23,728 nt of DNA from Zygnema cylindricum (taxonomy: Eukaryota; Streptophyta; Zygnematophyceae; Zygnematales; Zygnemataceae): assembly GCA_037447655.1 (NCBI GenBank), contig JBBHKE010001545.1, positions 1-23,728 on the forward strand, written 5' to 3'. The translations under genes and the position numbers were made by a program. Below the pieces are notes generated by a model. That model made no database searches. It had not been told where the DNA came from and saw only the letters and a list, made by a program, of their open reading frames with translations. Positions within the stretch are counted from its first letter, which is position 1, and the number at the start of each line of letters is the position of its first letter. Positions 1 to 10,296 of the stretch are shown in pieces.

Positions 1-3000
1 GATGGAGAGGGAGACGGAAAAGTAGATCGGGAGGAAGAGGGAGCGGGAGGTGGAGCGGGCTGAGCAGAGGCAGAGATGGGAAGAGGGAAGGGGCGGGGAA
101 AGAGATTGGGAGAACGAAAACGATAGGGAGACGGAGAGGGAGAGAAAGAGGGAGAGGGAGAGGAAGAGGGAGAGGGCGAGAGAGAGAGGGAGAGGGAGTG
201 AGAGGGGAGGAGGGAGACAAAGAGGGAAAAGAAAAAGGCGTGGGAGATGAGAGAGTGAAAGGTTAGCGAGAGCGGGAGAGGTCAAAGAATAGAGAATGGA
301 AGAGGGATAAGGAGACGGAGATTGACCGGGAGAGTGAGATGGAGAAAAATGGAGAGGGAGAGAGAGTGCGGGAGAGGAAGAGGGAGAGAGGGGGGCAGGA
401 AGAGAGATTGGAAAAGGGAGAGAGAAAGCCCCAATGCGAGCGAGAGGAAAATAGAAAGGACAAGTAAAACGGAGGAAGATGGATAGGACGATGAAGAGGG
501 ACAAGGAAGAGTGAGGGAGTGGGAGAGGGATAGGGAGAAGGAGAGGGAGAGGGAGAGGATTCGGGCTATGTGGATGGAAAGGGTGAAGGGAAGAGAGAGG
601 GAGAGGGAGAAAAAAATGGAGAAGAATACGGATCGAGAGGGAGAGGGAGAGAAAGGTAGAGAGAAAGGGAGAGGGATAAGGAGAGGGAGATGAAGGGGGA
701 GAAAAATAGGGCGAGCGAAATGAAAGTGGAGGAAGAGGGAGAGGAAGGGACAGAGGGAGAGTGGGAGGGAAAGGGAGAGGACGAAGGAGAGACTGGGGAA
801 GGAAGAGGAAGACGGAGTGGTAGAGTGAGAGACAGAGAGGGAGTTAAAGTGGGCGAGTGGGAGGGAAGGGGAGGAGGGGAATGAGAGTACAAAAAAGGAA
901 GTACGGCAAGGAAGAGAAACGGAGAGGGAGAGGCAGAGATATGTAGAGGGAAAGGGAATGGGCGAGGAAGAGGGATAAAGAGGAGGAGATGGAAAGGGAT
1001 ATGAAGAGGGAGAGAAAGAGGAAGAGGCAGAGAACGAGAGAGAGGGAAAGGCAAACGGAGAGTGAGAGGGGGAGGAAGTTGGAGATGGAGTGGAAGAGGG
1101 AGAGGGAAAAGGAGAGGGTCGGAGCGGGGGAAATGGAGGAGAGGGTGAGGAAGGAGAGGGAGTTAAATGAGAGGGACAGGAAGAAGGAGAGGGAGAGAGA
1201 GGAAGGGGGAGGGAGAGTAGTAGAGAGAGATGGAAAGGGAGAGGGAGAGCGAGAGAGGAAGAGAGGGAGGGTGAGGCAAAAGAATAGTAGAGTGCGGTAG
1301 AGGTAGAGGCAAAAGGGGAGGGAGAGGGAGAGATAGGAAGGGAGAAGGAAGGGAAGGGAGTGAGTTAGGGGCCGTAGGAGGGAGAGAGATAGAGAGAAAG
1401 AGGGAGAGGAAGGGGAAAATTTGGGAGGAAGAGGGAAAACAAGAGGGTGAGGGAGAACGAGAGGGAGAGGGAGATGGATGGTGAGTGTATAGGGAGAGGC
1501 AAAAGAAAATGAGTGGGAGAGATTTATAAAGGTTTAGATGGAGTGAGAGAGTGAAAGGGGTAGGGAGGGCAACATTCAGAGGAAAAAGGAGAGGACGGGA
1601 GGGAGAGGGAGTAGGAGAAAGAAATGAGAGGGAGATAAAGATAGAGAGGGAGAGAGAGAGCGAGAGGAACAGGGAGAGAGAGGGGGAGTGGCAGAGAGAG
1701 GGAGAGGTGGAGTGAGAGGGAGAGCGAGATAGAGAGGAAGAGGGAGAGGAGCGAGAGCGAGAAGGAAAGGTAGAGTGAGAGAGAGTGGGAGAGGCGATGT
1801 AGCATGAGAGCGAGAAAGAGAAGGATAGGGAGAGTGAGGGGAAGAGATAGGGAGGGGGGAGGGAGAGGGAAGGAGCAGTAGAGGGAGAGAAAAATGGAAA
1901 TGAAAACAGACCGGGCTATTGCGAGGGAGAGCAAGTGGGAATGAGAGAGAAGGAGAGGGAAAGGAGATAGAGAGATTGAGAGGGAGAGGGAGGGGGGGAG
2001 AGTGGGAGAGAGAGTTCGAGAGGGAGTTGGAGAGGTAGAATGAGAGGGAATGTGAGAGGACGAGATAGGGAGGGAAAGAGGGAGAGGGAGAGGGACAGTG
2101 AGAGGAAGATAGGGAAAGGGGTGAGATAGAGAGATAGGGAAAAAGGAGAGGAAGAGGAGAGGATAAAGGGGGAAAGTCAGTGAGAGGGAGATGGATCGTG
2201 ACACGGAGAAGGATAGGGAAAGGGACAAAGAGAGGGAGAGGGAGAGGAAGAGGGAGAGGGAGAGGGAGAGGGAGAGGGAGGGGGGGGGGGGGGGGAGGGG
2301 GGGGGAGAGGGGGAGGGAGGGGGAGGGAGGGGGGGGGGGGGGAGGGGGGGGGGGATAAGGAAAGTCAGTGGGAGAGTAAGAGGGAAATGGAGAGGGAGAG
2401 GCAGAGGGAGAAGGAGAGAGAGGGAGGGGGAAAGAGAGAAGAAGGGATGGAGTGGGGAGAGGGAGATGGAGAAGGTTAGGGAGAGGGAATGGAGAGAGAG
2501 AGAGAAGAAGCATGAGAAGAATGAGAGGAGAGGGAAAATGAGAAGGAGAGGCAGGAAAAGAGAGTGAGGGAGAGGGAGAAGAAGAGTGGGAGAGAGGCAA
2601 AAGGAGAAGAGGGGAGAGGGAGAGAGGGAGAGGGAGAGAGAGAGGGGGAGGGAGAGAGAGTGGGACATTGGAGTAGCAGGAGAGGGAGTGGGAAAGGGAG
2701 AGGGAGAGAGCAAGTGCGAGGAAAAGAGAGTGAGAGGGATAGGGATGGAGAGGGAGAGGGTGTGATGAAGGAGAGGGTGTGAAGAAGGAGAGGGAGAAGA
2801 AGGATATAGAGAGGGATGGGAAGAGGCAGGGAAGAACGAGATGGAGAGGAAGAGAGAGTGGGAGTGGAAGAAGGATTTGGAGAGGTAGATGGAGACGGAA
2901 GGGAGATGGAATGGAAGGGGTAGAGGGAAAGAAAGAGGAAGAATGCGGTAGAAGATAACAAGATGGAGAGAAAGGAATAGGGGGAGGTGGAGGAAGAATG

Positions 3001-3560
3001 GAAAGGAATAGTGAGAGGTAGAGGGAGAGGCCGAAGAGGGATAGGGAGAGGCAAAGTGAGAGGTAGAGAGAGAGAGGGAGAGAGAGAGAGGAGGGAATTG
3101 GCAAGGGTAAGTGAGAGGAATGAAAGAAAGAGTTAGCGGGAGAGGGAAAGGAAGAGGGACTGGAGTGGGAGAGAAAGAGGGAGAGGAGAGTTAGTGGGAG
3201 AGGGGGGAGGGGGTGGCAGAGGTAGGGAGAACTGGGGACGGAATGGGAAAGGAGGAGGCGGGGAGTGAGATGAAGGGAGAGGGAGAGAAGGTGGGATAGG
3301 GAAAGAGGGAGAGAAAGAGGAAGAAAGCGGGAGAGGGCGAGCGGGGGGTGGAGGAATGGAAAGCAAGAGGGAAAGGTAGGAGGAGAGGGAGAGCGAGTAG
3401 GAGAGGGAGATGGAGGGGAGAGGGAGTGGGAGGATAGCGAAGGAGAGGGAGAGGTAGAGGGAGAAGAGGGCGAGGAGGGGAAGTGGGAGGAGGGTGGTGG
3501 GAGGAGTGTGGAGGGAAGAGGCGGGGAGGGGGAAAAGGCGAAAAGGGAGGACGGAGAGTG
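1..3560. repeat. Long GA-rich polypurine low-complexity tract
   Basis: About 3.5 kb is almost exclusively purine on the plus strand, built from degenerate GGGAGA/GAGAGG/GGAAGA units with scattered single pyrimidines. Any frame gives Arg/Glu/Gly-rich peptides on the plus strand and Ser/Leu/Pro-rich peptides on the minus strand, including a 717-codon minus-strand run (1524-3677). These are reading-frame consequences of the repeat and show no domain. No gene is supported here. The strand bias is one-sided throughout and switches to pyrimidine-rich near 3735. Confidence 0.95.
2276..2354 (+). repeat. G-run core inside the GA tract
   Basis: A roughly 80-base stretch consists almost only of G, with isolated A residues and several runs of nine or more G. 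It sits inside regular GGGAGA repeats. Many G-tracts of three or more in series make it a strong potential G-quadruplex former. Run lengths in such a homopolymer are also the least reliable part of an assembly. Confidence 0.85.
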
Positions 3561-3734
3561 AGAGGGAGAGAGAATGATTTTTTTTTTCTTTTGTAGTTGC
3601 AAAGAATTCGACGGGTTTTTTTCGGTAAATTTTATGTTCTTGAATGATCTGTTTTTTTTATTTGTTTTTTCGCGCAATTTTTATATAGTATTTTGGTGGA
3701 TGTTAATCTTTATACCAAAATATAAATATCCCCC

Positions 3735-3985
3735 GTCTCCCTCTCTCTTCCTCCCTCTCCCTCCCTCTCTCTCCCTCCTCCCTCCCTCTCCCTCCCTCTC
3801 CCCCCGCGTCCACCATATTCCTAAGGCCACGCCTCTCTCCCTCCACCCCCTTCTAACACCGGTTTCCCCCCCCCCCCCTTTTTTCCCTCTCCACCTCCCA
3901 CACTTCCCTTCCCCCCCCCCCTCTCCCCCCTCTCCCAGATTCTTAAGCCCTCGCCTCTCTCCCTCCACCCCCTCCTCTCCGATGT
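3735..3985. repeat. CT-rich tract with a ~122-bp tandem duplication
   Basis: The plus strand is dominated by CCCTCTCC-type units and C-runs. A segment starting ATTCCTAAGG at 3817 (then GCCACGCCTCTCTCCCTCC) recurs at 3939 as ATTCTTAAGC followed by nearly the same bases, a period of about 122 bp. The second copy leads directly into the probable exon at 3939-4090, so the duplication includes the start of that exon. Confidence 0.8.
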
Positions 3986-4090
3986 CTACATGCGTCGCGC
4001 CGTACAGCTGGCTGTGACGTCACTCAGACCAGATTTTGTCGTTTCCGTGGGGGACCTGGTGGAGGGAGGCGTCTATCTGAGGGAGAAAGA
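3939..4090 (+). CDS. Probable single exon of a Cdc1/MPPE1 (PGAP5)-like metallophosphoesterase
   Basis: Read in frame from 3939, the non-repetitive part encodes S-D-V-Y-M-R-R-A-V, then L-R-P-D-F-V-V-S-V-G-D-L-V-E-G-G-V-Y-L. This fits the calcineurin-like phosphoesterase block in which the GD motif supplies metal ligands, and the preceding D-x-Y-M-R-R resembles the Cdc1/MPPE1 group that acts on GPI-anchor ethanolamine phosphate in the secretory pathway. The proposed acceptor is CCCAG at 3938 and the donor GTAGGA at 4091, leaving phase 2; the reading frame stops just past the donor. The exon start is uncertain because it lies in CT repeat. I cannot find the expected following exon with the GNHD motif before the mobile elements begin, so this may be a gene fragment. 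Family recognition rests on about 35 residues. Confidence 0.5.
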
Positions 4091-4094
4091 GTAG

Positions 4095-4129
<35 letters not shown>

Positions 4130-4376
4130 TTATAAAATACTTTTTTTTTTTGGATTATAGGGGAATTTTTTTTGCTTTTTTTTTATTAATATTGTTTTTT
4201 GTGTTTTGTTTTTAGGGTTATTTGGTGTTTGATGGGGTTTTTATTTTAATTTTTGTGGTTTGTCATTATCCCGGGGGTACCCGTGAATGGAGCCGCTGTG
4301 TGTTTTTTTTTCCCTTTTATGGTGGCTTTTTTTTAAGTATATGTATCGTATTTTTGTATCGGCGACATATTATAAC
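4091..4376. other. T-rich stretch without a supported gene
   Basis: It contains a poly-T run of more than 20 bases (about 4100-4126) and further T-rich DNA. A small GC-richer island at 4268-4308 (CCCGGGGGTACCC) stands out, but no convincing exon can be read through it. Confidence 0.7.
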
Positions 4377-4520
4377 ACGATATGAATCATGTAATTTTTT
4401 TCTTGAATAAATTAGGATACTTATATATAAATATATAAATATATAGGTATTATATATATATAGGTATCCAAATTAATTTAAGAAAAAAAAATAACCAAAG
4501 CGGTACATGATTCGTATCGT
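4377..4520. repeat. Imperfect palindrome at the edge of the AT microsatellite
   Basis: Arms 4377-4420 and 4464-4520 are inverted copies. The outer 17 bases (ACGATATGAATCATGTA against ACGATACGAATCATGTA) match at 16 positions, and the inner part (A/T-rich, ending GGATAC) matches more loosely. The centre is TATATAAATATA-type sequence. It could form a long hairpin, or mark the two ends of a small foldback element. Confidence 0.75.
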
Positions 4521-4748
4521 ATGTATATATATATATATATGTATATATGTAAATATATATAAAAAATATAGTCATATATACATGTAAATATATGTATAGA
4601 CATATATACACATATATATAAATATATATATATATACATATATGCATATATATACATGTATATATGTACATATATACATATATATATATACATATACATA
4701 TATATAATACATATATATACATATATATATATATATACCTATATATAC

Positions 4749-4794
<46 letters not shown>

Positions 4795-4823
4795 GTATAT
4801 ATATATATATATATATATACATT

Positions 4824-4858
<35 letters not shown>

Positions 4859-4862
4859 TATA
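4421..4862. repeat. AT microsatellite (TATA/CATA units)
   Basis: Dense TA dinucleotide repeats are interspersed with ACATATATG-type units. Reading frames on both strands give Tyr-Ile repeats only and are not genes. Confidence 0.95.
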
Positions 4863-5032
4863 TACATATTCGATTCAATATTGGACGCGATATCTTATTC
4901 TATATACATTACGGGCGGGATATACTCATTGTTTTTAGTTTTAAAAATTCGAAATTAGAGTTCGACTTTTTAGTTTATTCTGCAACAATTTCGTTCGGTG
5001 CGAGTTTTTCGTGCGACCTATTTTGCAGGATG

Positions 5033-6269
5033 AGGGTGAAGTTCCATCATACATTTCAAAACTCTACAGACCGGGTCGATTGATAGCCCGTTCCCACCGG
5101 CGCATTTGTAACTTTTTGCCCATTCCGATGATTTTCCGAAAACTCATCGGAAATCGAGTCTTGTTCACACAAAATTTTTGGGTTTTTTCTCTAAGTGAAG
5201 GTGTCTTCTGACACGTCACACGCTTTGACGACATCAAATAAAGGCGCGAAAAAAAACATGCATATTTTCAAACTTACTAATCAGATGCAGGCTTTCACGT
5301 CATTAGAACGACGACGGTGGTTCAAGGTCCTGCAGATTTTTCGCGGGAAAACAACAAAATAGCCGTTCGGATGTTGTTTTTGCTACGTCAGCTTTTCGGG
5401 TTACTGTTGGCCTGTTTCAAAGACGCAACTTTTACGCTATTTCTATATCCGATAATATTTTGAGGAAGTTCGTTTGTACGGTTTTCCGAGAACTTCCGAA
5501 ATCTACAAAGTCGGTGCTCGGAAAGCCGTACTTTATTCGAACGTCCGTCTGTTGCGGAAGTGATTTTTTTTCCGGTGGGAACGGGCTATGAGTCGATTTT
5601 CCATCACGTAGAGTTTGTAAGCCACGTGTTCAAAAATGACTAGTGCCACACAAGCTACGATCCGATAGTGAATATCTTTTAGATTTTTAGCACCGACAAA
5701 CTTAGCTTCAAATCTTCACTTTCGTACCATGTACCTGCGTACCAAGTAATCATACGACATAACTTTTATACTTTTTGCAGACGCCAATCTGTACGCCAAC
5801 TCATTTTTTAGGGTTTTCTGTTTTTGAACATAATGAAAGTCCTTTGAGAGAAATAGTGTGAAGAACTAAAGTTACCGAAAATAGCGTGACGAAGGAATTT
5901 TACGAAATTTCGTTTTTATTTTTGGTTGTATTTTGGAAAGCGCGTGTCATGTGCAAATCTTAAGATTTTTCGTTGGTTTTCCATCATGACACGTAGCTTA
6001 ATCGTCCAACGTGTCACGATTTTTTTTTTGTGTATCTGCCAACCCACCTCCTCGAGGTGTGGGTTGACTGTTATAGAAAAAAATGAAGCGAACTCCTCGC
6101 AGATGAACATCCGACGGCCAGTATTACCTCCAAAACCTTCGGAGAGTATCGGCATGATTCTTTGTAATGTAGCTTTTGGTATAAAAACAAAATAGGCGGT
6201 ACGATTTGGTACGGAGGGTCGCGGATTTCTGTAAACTACGCCACATTTCGCTTGATGGAACTTCACCCT
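5033..6269. mobile_element. 1.24 kb foldback/MITE-like DNA element with 17-bp perfect TIRs
   Basis: The sequence AGGGTGAAGTTCCATCA at 5033-5049 has its exact reverse complement at 6253-6269. The right subterminal region (about 6185-6269) resembles the right end of a second element at 10870-10945: both have GTACGRYTT..TACGGA, then GTAAAC..AC.CCA and TTTCGC, before the terminus. No transposase can be read between the ends; the longest internal frames (for example the minus-strand frame at 5916-6266) are unrecognised. I could not define a clean target-site duplication. It is a probable non-autonomous DNA transposon of unassigned superfamily, and it carries a nested insertion at 5084-5588. Confidence 0.7.
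5084..5588. mobile_element. Nested 505-bp MITE-like element flanked by TGA
   Basis: TAGCCCGTTCCCACCGG at 5084-5100 is repeated exactly in inverted orientation at 5572-5588. TGA immediately precedes the left end (5081-5083) and follows the right end (5589-5591), consistent with a 3-bp target-site duplication. Inside are two hairpins: TTCCGATGA/TCATCGGAA near 5124-5153, and ACGGTTTTCCGAG/CTCGGAAAGCCGT near 5478-5530. No coding capacity is evident. It lies inside the larger 5033-6269 element, so it probably inserted later. A 3-bp duplication is seen in PIF/Harbinger and CACTA elements, but the termini do not settle the superfamily. Confidence 0.72.
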
Positions 6270-7099
6270 TAGTCATTTTTGGACTTAAGAACTTTTTGGA
6301 CAAAACTGTTTTTGCTCCTTTTAGGTAATTTTCATCTGAGGACTGCTCTCAGATCTATTGGCATAATTATCTACAATTTTGTATGTATTCCTCTTTATAT
6401 TGGAAATATTGTGGCAAATTTGCAGACGAATTGTGTGTCTGCTTTGCTTGGGTCTTCATTGTAAAGTATGTCAAATTTATCAAAATTTTGGAAGACGGCT
6501 TTTCTGCAACTTTGAGTGAGTGATGTGATAAGTCTGTTTGGTAATTTTATATGAAAATTTGTGGGAATACTAAGTGGCCTAGAAACTCTTTGCTCGTGTA
6601 GTTTCAGCCTGTTTAGTTCATTTTGTAGAATTCTGAGTGGACTCAAAGTAGGCTGTTTTTGGGGTAGTCTGTGGTGCTTTCGAGGGTAAATCCATGGCTG
6701 AAAATGGCTATGGACAACATTATCCACCACCCCCCCCTCCCTTCAACATCTTTACTGCTTAACTCTCGTTAATAGGTTAAGAATTACATTCTCACCCTCC
6801 TCTTAACCATTTTATTCCTCCCTTTCTCCTCTTCATTGTAACTTGAATTTACATCAACACCCTCATCTCTACCAATAAACCCCACTTTCCACCACATCTA
6901 CCTCTTAGATCCACTTCAACTTTCTACATCTCCCCTCGTTGACCATGATGACTGTAAAATATAGGGCCATCATGACTCGTTAGATAATATAAATGGTCCA
7001 CGGAGCAATTAGCTTAGGACAAGAGCATTGCAATATAATTCAATTAAAGGTAAGTTTACGCACCAAGATATGTTGATCGAAAAATGTCTATGATTTTGT
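6270..7099. other. Intergenic sequence, no gene recognised
   Basis: AT-rich unique sequence with an A/C-rich stretch at about 6760-6930. The longest frame (minus strand 6395-6730, 111 codons) shows no recognisable domain. The last ~60 bases may be an unreadable upstream part of the retrotransposon remnant that becomes clear from about 7100. Confidence 0.6.
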
Positions 7100-8239
7100 A
7101 GTTTCGTGAGACTCCATTCGAAAGACACTAGGCGTGACCAAAACTACTAAACTTCTCTCGTCGTTGTTTATATGGGGATCGCTTTCGAAAGCTATAAGAA
7201 AACATGTACAAACGTACAATTCACCTGGTAAACATATCAATATAACCAATGTCGGATTGTTGTATAATTTGCATACCCTCACAACGTAATGGTCTCGTGT
7301 GGGCACTAATGTGGTCTTACAATGTTGTGGTATGCCATGAGTACGGATTGTATCATACGTTTGCTTGAAACGAGAGATGACCAAATTGTAATTATTGTTA
7401 TTGGAGATTGATTAACCAAAATGGTGCAAATCATTCCACTCTTTGTAGAATCGTGTGTTGCACATACAACCCGATACTCGTTCGACCCACTGTTAAACAT
7501 TCTAAAAATATAATAAAACCTTGTAACAAATAAGGATGTTAATGTTTTTAATAATAAATTAGAAAATATCTTGGTACACCTCCACATTTTTCAACGACAT
7601 TACATCTAAAGAAGGGTTGGCACATAAAAACTTATAGACTGTATGCTAGAGGAACAGTTAGCCTGCTCGTTGAGCCCCATCAAGATGATAGGCATAAATG
7701 TGTACCATTTGCTTAATATACAACCAACAATGGATATTATGGAAGCATAATGGATACGTTAATCATCCGTCGAACCTTTTTCACATATCGTGTAAGGTGG
7801 ATATAAAAACATGGCGTTGTTTGGCGATTTAATCTTTGTCATTAATATTGTTGAGATCATTCATCTTACAACAATCCGTTTGCAAGTGGCACATGATTGA
7901 CAAAAGGCTTAGGTTAGTAAACCTCACAAGTTCGATCTTGGGGACGTGGTTTTACTAAACACGAAACAATTGGCTTTGAGTTGTACTTGTACAACCACGT
8001 TTCTCTGAAAAATGGACATGCCATTCAATGTAACGTAATATGATTATAAGGTAGCTTACAAGTTACCTCAAAAAATTTACATGAAGGATGAATAAGATGT
8101 TTCAAGTCGACAACTTTAAGTCTTATATGTCGCTTGGAAGGTTGCATCCACCTTGTTTGCTAGTGTTAGTTGATGGTTGGATAAATATGAGGTCAATCGC
8201 ACCATCGATGCTTTGGAGGGAGGAGGATTTTGTCAATGA
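7100..8239 (+). pseudogene. Decayed Ty3/gypsy integrase region
   Basis: Integrase signatures occur in the expected order on the plus strand, broken by at least three frameshifts and many stops. From 7128 (frame LGVTKTTKLL..FIWGSLSKAIRKHVQTYN) comes the zinc-binding H2C2 region, with its two cysteines lost; then a GLL..L segment. From 7322 comes MSTDCIIRLLETRDD, then LTKMVQIIPL (7412) and NKDVNVFNNKLENI. At 7570 the frame changes to LGTPPHFSTTLH, and at 7669 VEPHQDDRHKCVPFA marks the end of the core. From 7925 HKFDLGDVVLLNTKQLAL, then KVAYKLPQKI and DKYEVNRTIDALEGGG form the C-terminal GPY/F-type region. Reverse transcriptase, protease, gag and LTRs were not found. It cannot encode a working protein. 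Confidence 0.82.
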
Positions 8240-8787
8240 TTCCTTGTAAAGTGTTAGCTATCAGTTTTAACTTGTATAAATTAAAGCGAGCTTCAAGGAT
8301 AACAAACTTACAAAAGATTGTTGAAAATTGAAAGTTGTCCATAAGGTGGTACGCAAAAGGTTATTTCCTATTGTTTCCCTGAAATATCGAATGCTTCACC
8401 AAAGAGGAAACAAAACCGATGTTGATACATATTTGCAATCCCGATACTTCCATGTAGTGTTCCCTTCCATCTTCAGCAGTTCGGACGCTTGTTGCAACAG
8501 AGAGACGCTCAGATAGATAGTTCATAGTTAGATGACGTCGTGCTGTTCAATGATGTTATCGTAAGTTTCCTATAGTTTGAGTTAAATTACAACTCAATTA
8601 TATTGTTATAATACTTTATTACCGTATAACATTTTTTAATTTGGCCATTTTGATATATGTTCGCGCCTACAGCCACCACCCAAAGTATCAAAATTGTGAA
8701 GGTCTGCCGCCGACATTGTTGCCAACACTATTTATGATGTTTAGTCAAAATAACACACTCACTCGATTTATAATGATTTAACTCATA
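8240..8787. other. AT-rich intergenic sequence, nothing recognised
   Basis: This lies between the retrotransposon remnant and the next foldback element. A 62-codon plus-strand frame (8328-8516) has no recognisable feature. It might contain the remains of the 3' untranslated part or LTR of the retrotransposon, but no repeat partner exists in the window to show that. Confidence 0.6.
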
Positions 8788-9226
8788 TGCTGCATTCACA
8801 CTAGAAATGGATGATGAATGAGATGAGGAAACGAATGTCTTTTTTTTTGTTTGGAAGTGAATCGCCCTTGACGTCATCTCACGTCAACAAAAACGTCGCG
8901 ATGTGATTCATGTTGTCGTAAGATTAGGTGCGGATGACGCAAATTCGTTCGTACCAAACCATCGTTAAGAAGGGGGACGGACGTTTCGTCAAAATTATAA
9001 ATAAGTTATAAGTTTACATTTTTTTACGTCATATTTTAGATGATTTTGATTGGCTATTTGTTTATGGGTTAACATTTTAGAAAATTTCGTTACAGTACGG
9101 ATCATTCATTCGGGATACGACTTCATATTTTTTCAAAGTCGGATTTATGCATTCCGAAAAGGGTTTTCGGAAAAGAAGATGACTTACCACAGTTGTCAAG
9201 TTTTGACGCACTTGACCGCATGTTTT

Positions 9227-9277
9227 TTCCGTCGCTACGCTCCAAATCGTATATTTTGTCCGTCACTACGCTCCAAA
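9227..9277. repeat. Short direct repeat CCGTCRCTACGCTCCAAA
   Basis: CCGTCGCTACGCTCCAAA and CCGTCACTACGCTCCAAA occur about 32 bp apart with one mismatch, inside the 2.2 kb foldback element. It is a local tandem duplication of unknown role. Confidence 0.7.
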
Positions 9278-9349
9278 AAGGTTAACAACCGAGCGGTCGA
9301 TCTGTTTGGCGCCTCTGTTTTTGTTTTTTTAGGAATGAATGGTACGCGA

Positions 9350-10141
9350 TTAGGGTAAGGGTTTGTCCCCATGTACTTGTAACTTAGCGAACTAACTTTG
9401 TATTTTAGCGCGGATCCGCCGGACCCGGTTTTCAAATGTCCTTATGTCTGTAAGGACGAAATCGTAACTTACGCGTGTGACGATTGTATACGCGACAATA
9501 CCCGTGACGGTTGTCAACGTCTACAATCTGTGGTCGCACGTTATTTTTTGGAACTGCGTGTGACGTCGCATTGTCTTACCGTGACATTGTAGACGTACCG
9601 CCTTCCAGCCCGTGCTGTTTCGCGGATGAAGACGAGGCGCTTTGACTTTGCGTCTCCTATCCGGTCGACGTGAAGTGGCATCGAAATTTGAAGACCCCTG
9701 CAAAAAAAAATATACGTACTGGACGAAAACGGACAAAACCAAACAAATTGTGTACTTTTCTTCGACGTATTCGAACGCAACCGAACAAAACATAGCGAAT
9801 TCTGTACTTTTCTTTGTCTTTGGAAATCGTGTGATTTTTTTCGGATATTACAGCACGTGGGAATATATGTTCCTATTTGTTTATAGAAAATCCCTAGTTT
9901 TAAAACACATCGCGCATGTGTTTTAAACGTAAGGTTGAAGATGACGTTTTTTGTCGTGGAAGTGGGTCGAAAAACACAAGACGACAAATTTTCATACATC
10001 CTAAATTCGAGGATGACGCAAATTGTACTTTACAAATTTGCGATTCCTTCGTACGGTTGCAACTTAGGCAGTACGGCGCTAAGTTTTACAGGAAAACGAC
10101 AGAAAAAGACCCTTACTTATGCACATGGGGACACACCCTAA
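9350..10141. repeat. Inner inverted-repeat unit (~790 bp)
   Basis: The left end TTAGGGT plus TGTCCCCATGT (9350-9374) matches the inverted right end ACATGGGGACA plus ACCCTAA (10123-10141), except for six extra bases on the left and one on the right. The right end overlaps the left end of the next unit (10139-10940). It is probably a nested non-autonomous element, or a subterminal repeat of the enclosing element. Confidence 0.5.
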
Positions 10142-10296
10142 CCTTCCATCAGGCGTTCCTAGTAATCGTACGGTCACGTTTACTGGCAGTAATATTTGTA
10201 ACACCTTTTCATCAGGTCGTGTCAGCGAGGCAAAAATTGCTTACGTATTGAATTACGATTGGTACCACGTAGGATCCTGATGAGTCGGCCGGGCAT

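Noticed and set aside
1524-3677. 717-codon minus-strand frame rich in Ser/Leu/Pro
   Set aside because: It is the complement of a GA repeat in which stop codons are rare; it has no domain or codon structure and overlaps other equally open frames.
4215-4280. Possible second exon of the phosphoesterase (..VVCHYPG)
   Set aside because: There is no GNHD motif, the phase does not match the proposed donor, and the composition is background T-rich.
4450-5083. Several Tyr/Ile repeat frames
   Set aside because: They are translations of the TATA/CATA microsatellite on both strands.
7088-7587. Minus-strand frames of 98 and 93 codons
   Set aside because: They are antisense to the Ty3/gypsy integrase remnant, whose plus-strand reading matches the family.
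9398-9592. Cysteine-containing frame (CPYVC..CDDC..C) resembling a zinc finger
   Set aside because: It is 64 codons long, lies inside a foldback element, has no recognised spacing pattern, and a minus-strand frame overlaps it equally well.
9521-9999. Overlapping minus-strand frames of 90 and 152 codons
   Set aside because: No family resemblance was found and they lie within the non-autonomous element.
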